A stretch of 64,000 bases of DNA from Eubacteriales bacterium mix99 (GTDB lineage Bacteria; Bacillota; Clostridia; Caldicoprobacterales; DTU083): the NCBI GenBank assembly GCA_038396605.1, contig CP121690.1, forward strand, positions 1-64,000. The letters run 5' to 3'. Shown piece by piece: positions 62,513 to 64,000 of this stretch. The first letter of the stretch is position 1; the number at the start of each line of letters is the position of its first letter. A model generated the notes under the pieces. It searched no databases. It was not told the origin of the DNA and saw nothing but the letters and a program-made list of their open reading frames with translations. The position numbers were made by a program, and so were the translations under genes.

Positions 62513-64000
62513 TTAATGTACAACATATCCTTTTGCCGGAACCACAATATCATCTGCCTTACCCTCTTTCCCGGAATAATTGATATATATTGTCCTGTTG
62601 TTGCTGTATTTTACCACTGCAATGTCATCCGGCCGATATTCATGGGATATCATATAAGCATCGGTAAACCGGGAAAAGTTTTTTTCAAACTCCCGATAGG
62701 TATCGATGATCTCCTTCTCTGCCAATGGGTAAGGAGTAGTGAATTCATCATAGATATCCGCATACCTGGCCGTTTCCTCCACCGTCAGCAAATAGAACGG
62801 GACGCATCCGTATTCAATGGCCTTCAATTTTTCCAGTTCCTTATCAAAGAACGTGTTGAAAGGCTTTGCCGTATAGGGAATGGAGCCATGAACCACCATC
62901 TGATAAAACGGCACGGATTGATCGGCAAAGACATAATCTGTGGAGCCGATGGGAATATCCAGAAGCCAGGAGCTGTTTTTCAGCACATACAGATTGCCGC
63001 CCATACTGGCAAGCTCGATCTGCCTGGCTGCCTGTTCATAGCTTTCCATCCATGTTTTCACCGTCCCTGCCCGGGTGGACCGGTATTTCTCATTGTAATC
63101 ATAATACATGAGATTCGGAATTGCAGAAACCATCATGCCGGGGTTGCCATATTCCTTATGAGCCGGCAGGGATTGTTTCAATAAGCTTTCCTTTACCACC
63201 AATGGTGAAAACAGCTTATCGGAATGGGTACCGAACTCAAAGATCCTCTGGTTCGTATCGTTTGCCAGCTTTTTCTTATTTATATTGCGGTCGGACGAAT
63301 CGGCATAAACATAATCCTCCGCCAGAAACAGGGCATTCTTTTGCCGTTTTGCTTCTTTTTCCAGATCCTTCAGCCCTTGTCCTCCCCCGAGGCCGGCTGC
63401 TGGTCGGAACCGGGTGGGCCTTTTGATCGGATCGGTCCAGCGATCCATTCCGATCATCATGTTTTCCACACCAGCCGTTTTCAGCTTCCCCATGATATCC
63501 TGTACCTGCCCGAAAGTGGAGAAGGGGATGAACCGGCTAAAGAACAGGACTGGCTTTTCCACGCCACCGACAAATTCCAGTCCTATGGGCACTTTCCCTT
63601 TCTGAAGCCGGTCGCTTTTGTTCAGAAGGGATCTTTTCTGAAGATAAGACCGGTAGGCGTTGGCCATGCCACTGTAGTTTGCCTGTTCCCCGTTCAGGAA
63701 TTGAAACCGGACTTCCGCATCAAAGCTGTTCTTCTCTTTTTCATAAACCTTGGCGGTTTTGGAGGAATAAGCACTGGAGGAGCTGATCTCCACCATATTC
63801 CGGTAAGTAAAATTTGCATTGATCCGATTCAGATTAACGGTATTTCCGCTGGGATAGAAGGATACAGACGCGTCCACGTCCCCTTTTTCAATTATGGCCA
63901 GAAAAGCGTCCTTTTCCTTTTTTGAACCGTAAACCGGCAGCATAGCCCGTTTCAGCCCTGCCAGATCCCGGTTGAATTCCCACCGGATATCCACACCCCG
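62513..64000 (-). CDS. DUF5696 domain protein (5' end outside window)
   Basis: The frame is open at the right edge, so the N-terminus is missing; 496 codons are visible. The sequence has a beta-rich part (VSFYPSGNTVNLNRINANFTYRNMVEISSS) and then a TIM-barrel-like part (VENMMIGMDRWTDPIK, ALFLAEDYVYADSSDR, PYPLAEKEIIDTYREFEKNF). The C-terminus ends in a beta strand (NRTIYINYSGKEGKADDIVVP). DUF5696 proteins usually lie next to sugar ABC permeases in Firmicutes, as here. A glycosidase-like role in the sulfated sugar pathway is inferred and not shown. Confidence 0.8.
   Translation of the reverse strand, partial: RGVDIRWEFNRDLAGLKRAMLPVYGSKKEKDAFLAIIEKGDVDASVSFYPSGNTVNLNRINANFTYRNMVEISSSSAYSSKTAKVYEKEKNSFDAEVRFQFLNGEQANYSGMANAYRSYLQKRSLLNKSDRLQKGKVPIGLEFVGGVEKPVLFFSRFIPFSTFGQVQDIMGKLKTAGVENMMIGMDRWTDPIKRPTRFRPAAGLGGGQGLKDLEKEAKRQKNALFLAEDYVYADSSDRNINKKKLANDTNQRIFEFGTHSDKLFSPLVVKESLLKQSLPAHKEYGNPGMMVSAIPNLMYYDYNEKYRSTRAGTVKTWMESYEQAARQIELASMGGNLYVLKNSSWLLDIPIGSTDYVFADQSVPFYQMVVHGSIPYTAKPFNTFFDKELEKLKAIEYGCVPFYLLTVEETARYADIYDEFTTPYPLAEKEIIDTYREFEKNFSRFTDAYMISHEYRPDDIAVVKYSNNRTIYINYSGKEGKADDIVVPAKGYVVH

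Overview
The window looks like the chromosome of an anaerobic, spore-forming Gram-positive bacterium of the Clostridia. The evidence is a group B-type [FeFe]-hydrogenase, an oxygen-sensitive radical-SAM sulfatase-maturating enzyme, a SleB cortex hydrolase, a SpoIIE-family phosphatase, an LPXTG adhesin, a T-box leader on leuS and strong AGGAGG-type ribosome sites with frequent TTG and GTG starts. The species cannot be named from the sequence.

Layout. Bases 1-2156 (+) hold the end of a SpoIIE-type phosphatase and the hydrogenase. Bases 2186-8970 (-) hold a MotA/MotB pair, araD, a YigZ-family protein, an ABC exporter and a phosphoglucomutase. An intact ISLre2-type insertion sequence lies at 9071-10948 with a perfect 9-bp target duplication. 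Bases 11081-18939 (-) hold a Gfo/Idh/MocA dehydrogenase, a short RecQ, a heterodimeric ABC exporter with one degenerate ATP site, and BirA. Bases 19093-23611 (+) are a MoxR-DUF58-transglutaminase operon whose end overlaps the convergent nagA by 9 bp. Bases 25000-31460 (-) carry sleB, a PfkB kinase, an EF-G-2-type GTPase, an unlisted 31-codon membrane peptide, a TIM-barrel isomerase and a GNAT protein.

Bases 31548-36806 (-) form one probable operon that starts at a consensus promoter: a DUF2089 zinc-ribbon/HTH regulator, two small SHOCT-like proteins and a second heterodimeric ABC exporter. leuS with its T-box leader follows, then a large Cna-type LPXTG adhesin split by a frameshift, and a glycerophosphodiester phosphodiesterase. 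Bases 46418-52906 (-) are a hexuronate catabolic operon (LacI regulator, tagaturonate reductase, altronate dehydratase, uronate isomerase-like protein, KDPG aldolase). The regulator has a TTGACA-17-TATAAT promoter with a perfect 22-bp palindromic operator just downstream of the -10. An 18-bp tandem repeat fills one intercistronic gap.

Bases 52924 to about 57120 are a mosaic of acquired DNA: a decayed ISLre2 copy, a YefM/ParE-type toxin-antitoxin pair, an MFS exporter fragment cut at both ends of its operon, a metallophosphoesterase and a methyltransferase. From 57320 to the right edge (-) lies a probable sulfated-glycan locus: a DUF5696 protein, two sugar ABC permeases, the sulfatase maturase with a SEC-C tail, a cytoplasmic Cys-type sulfatase, and two tiny ORFs packed against the sulfatase stop codon. 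The maturase and the sulfatase are each preceded by the same 34-nt element, which suggests shared control.
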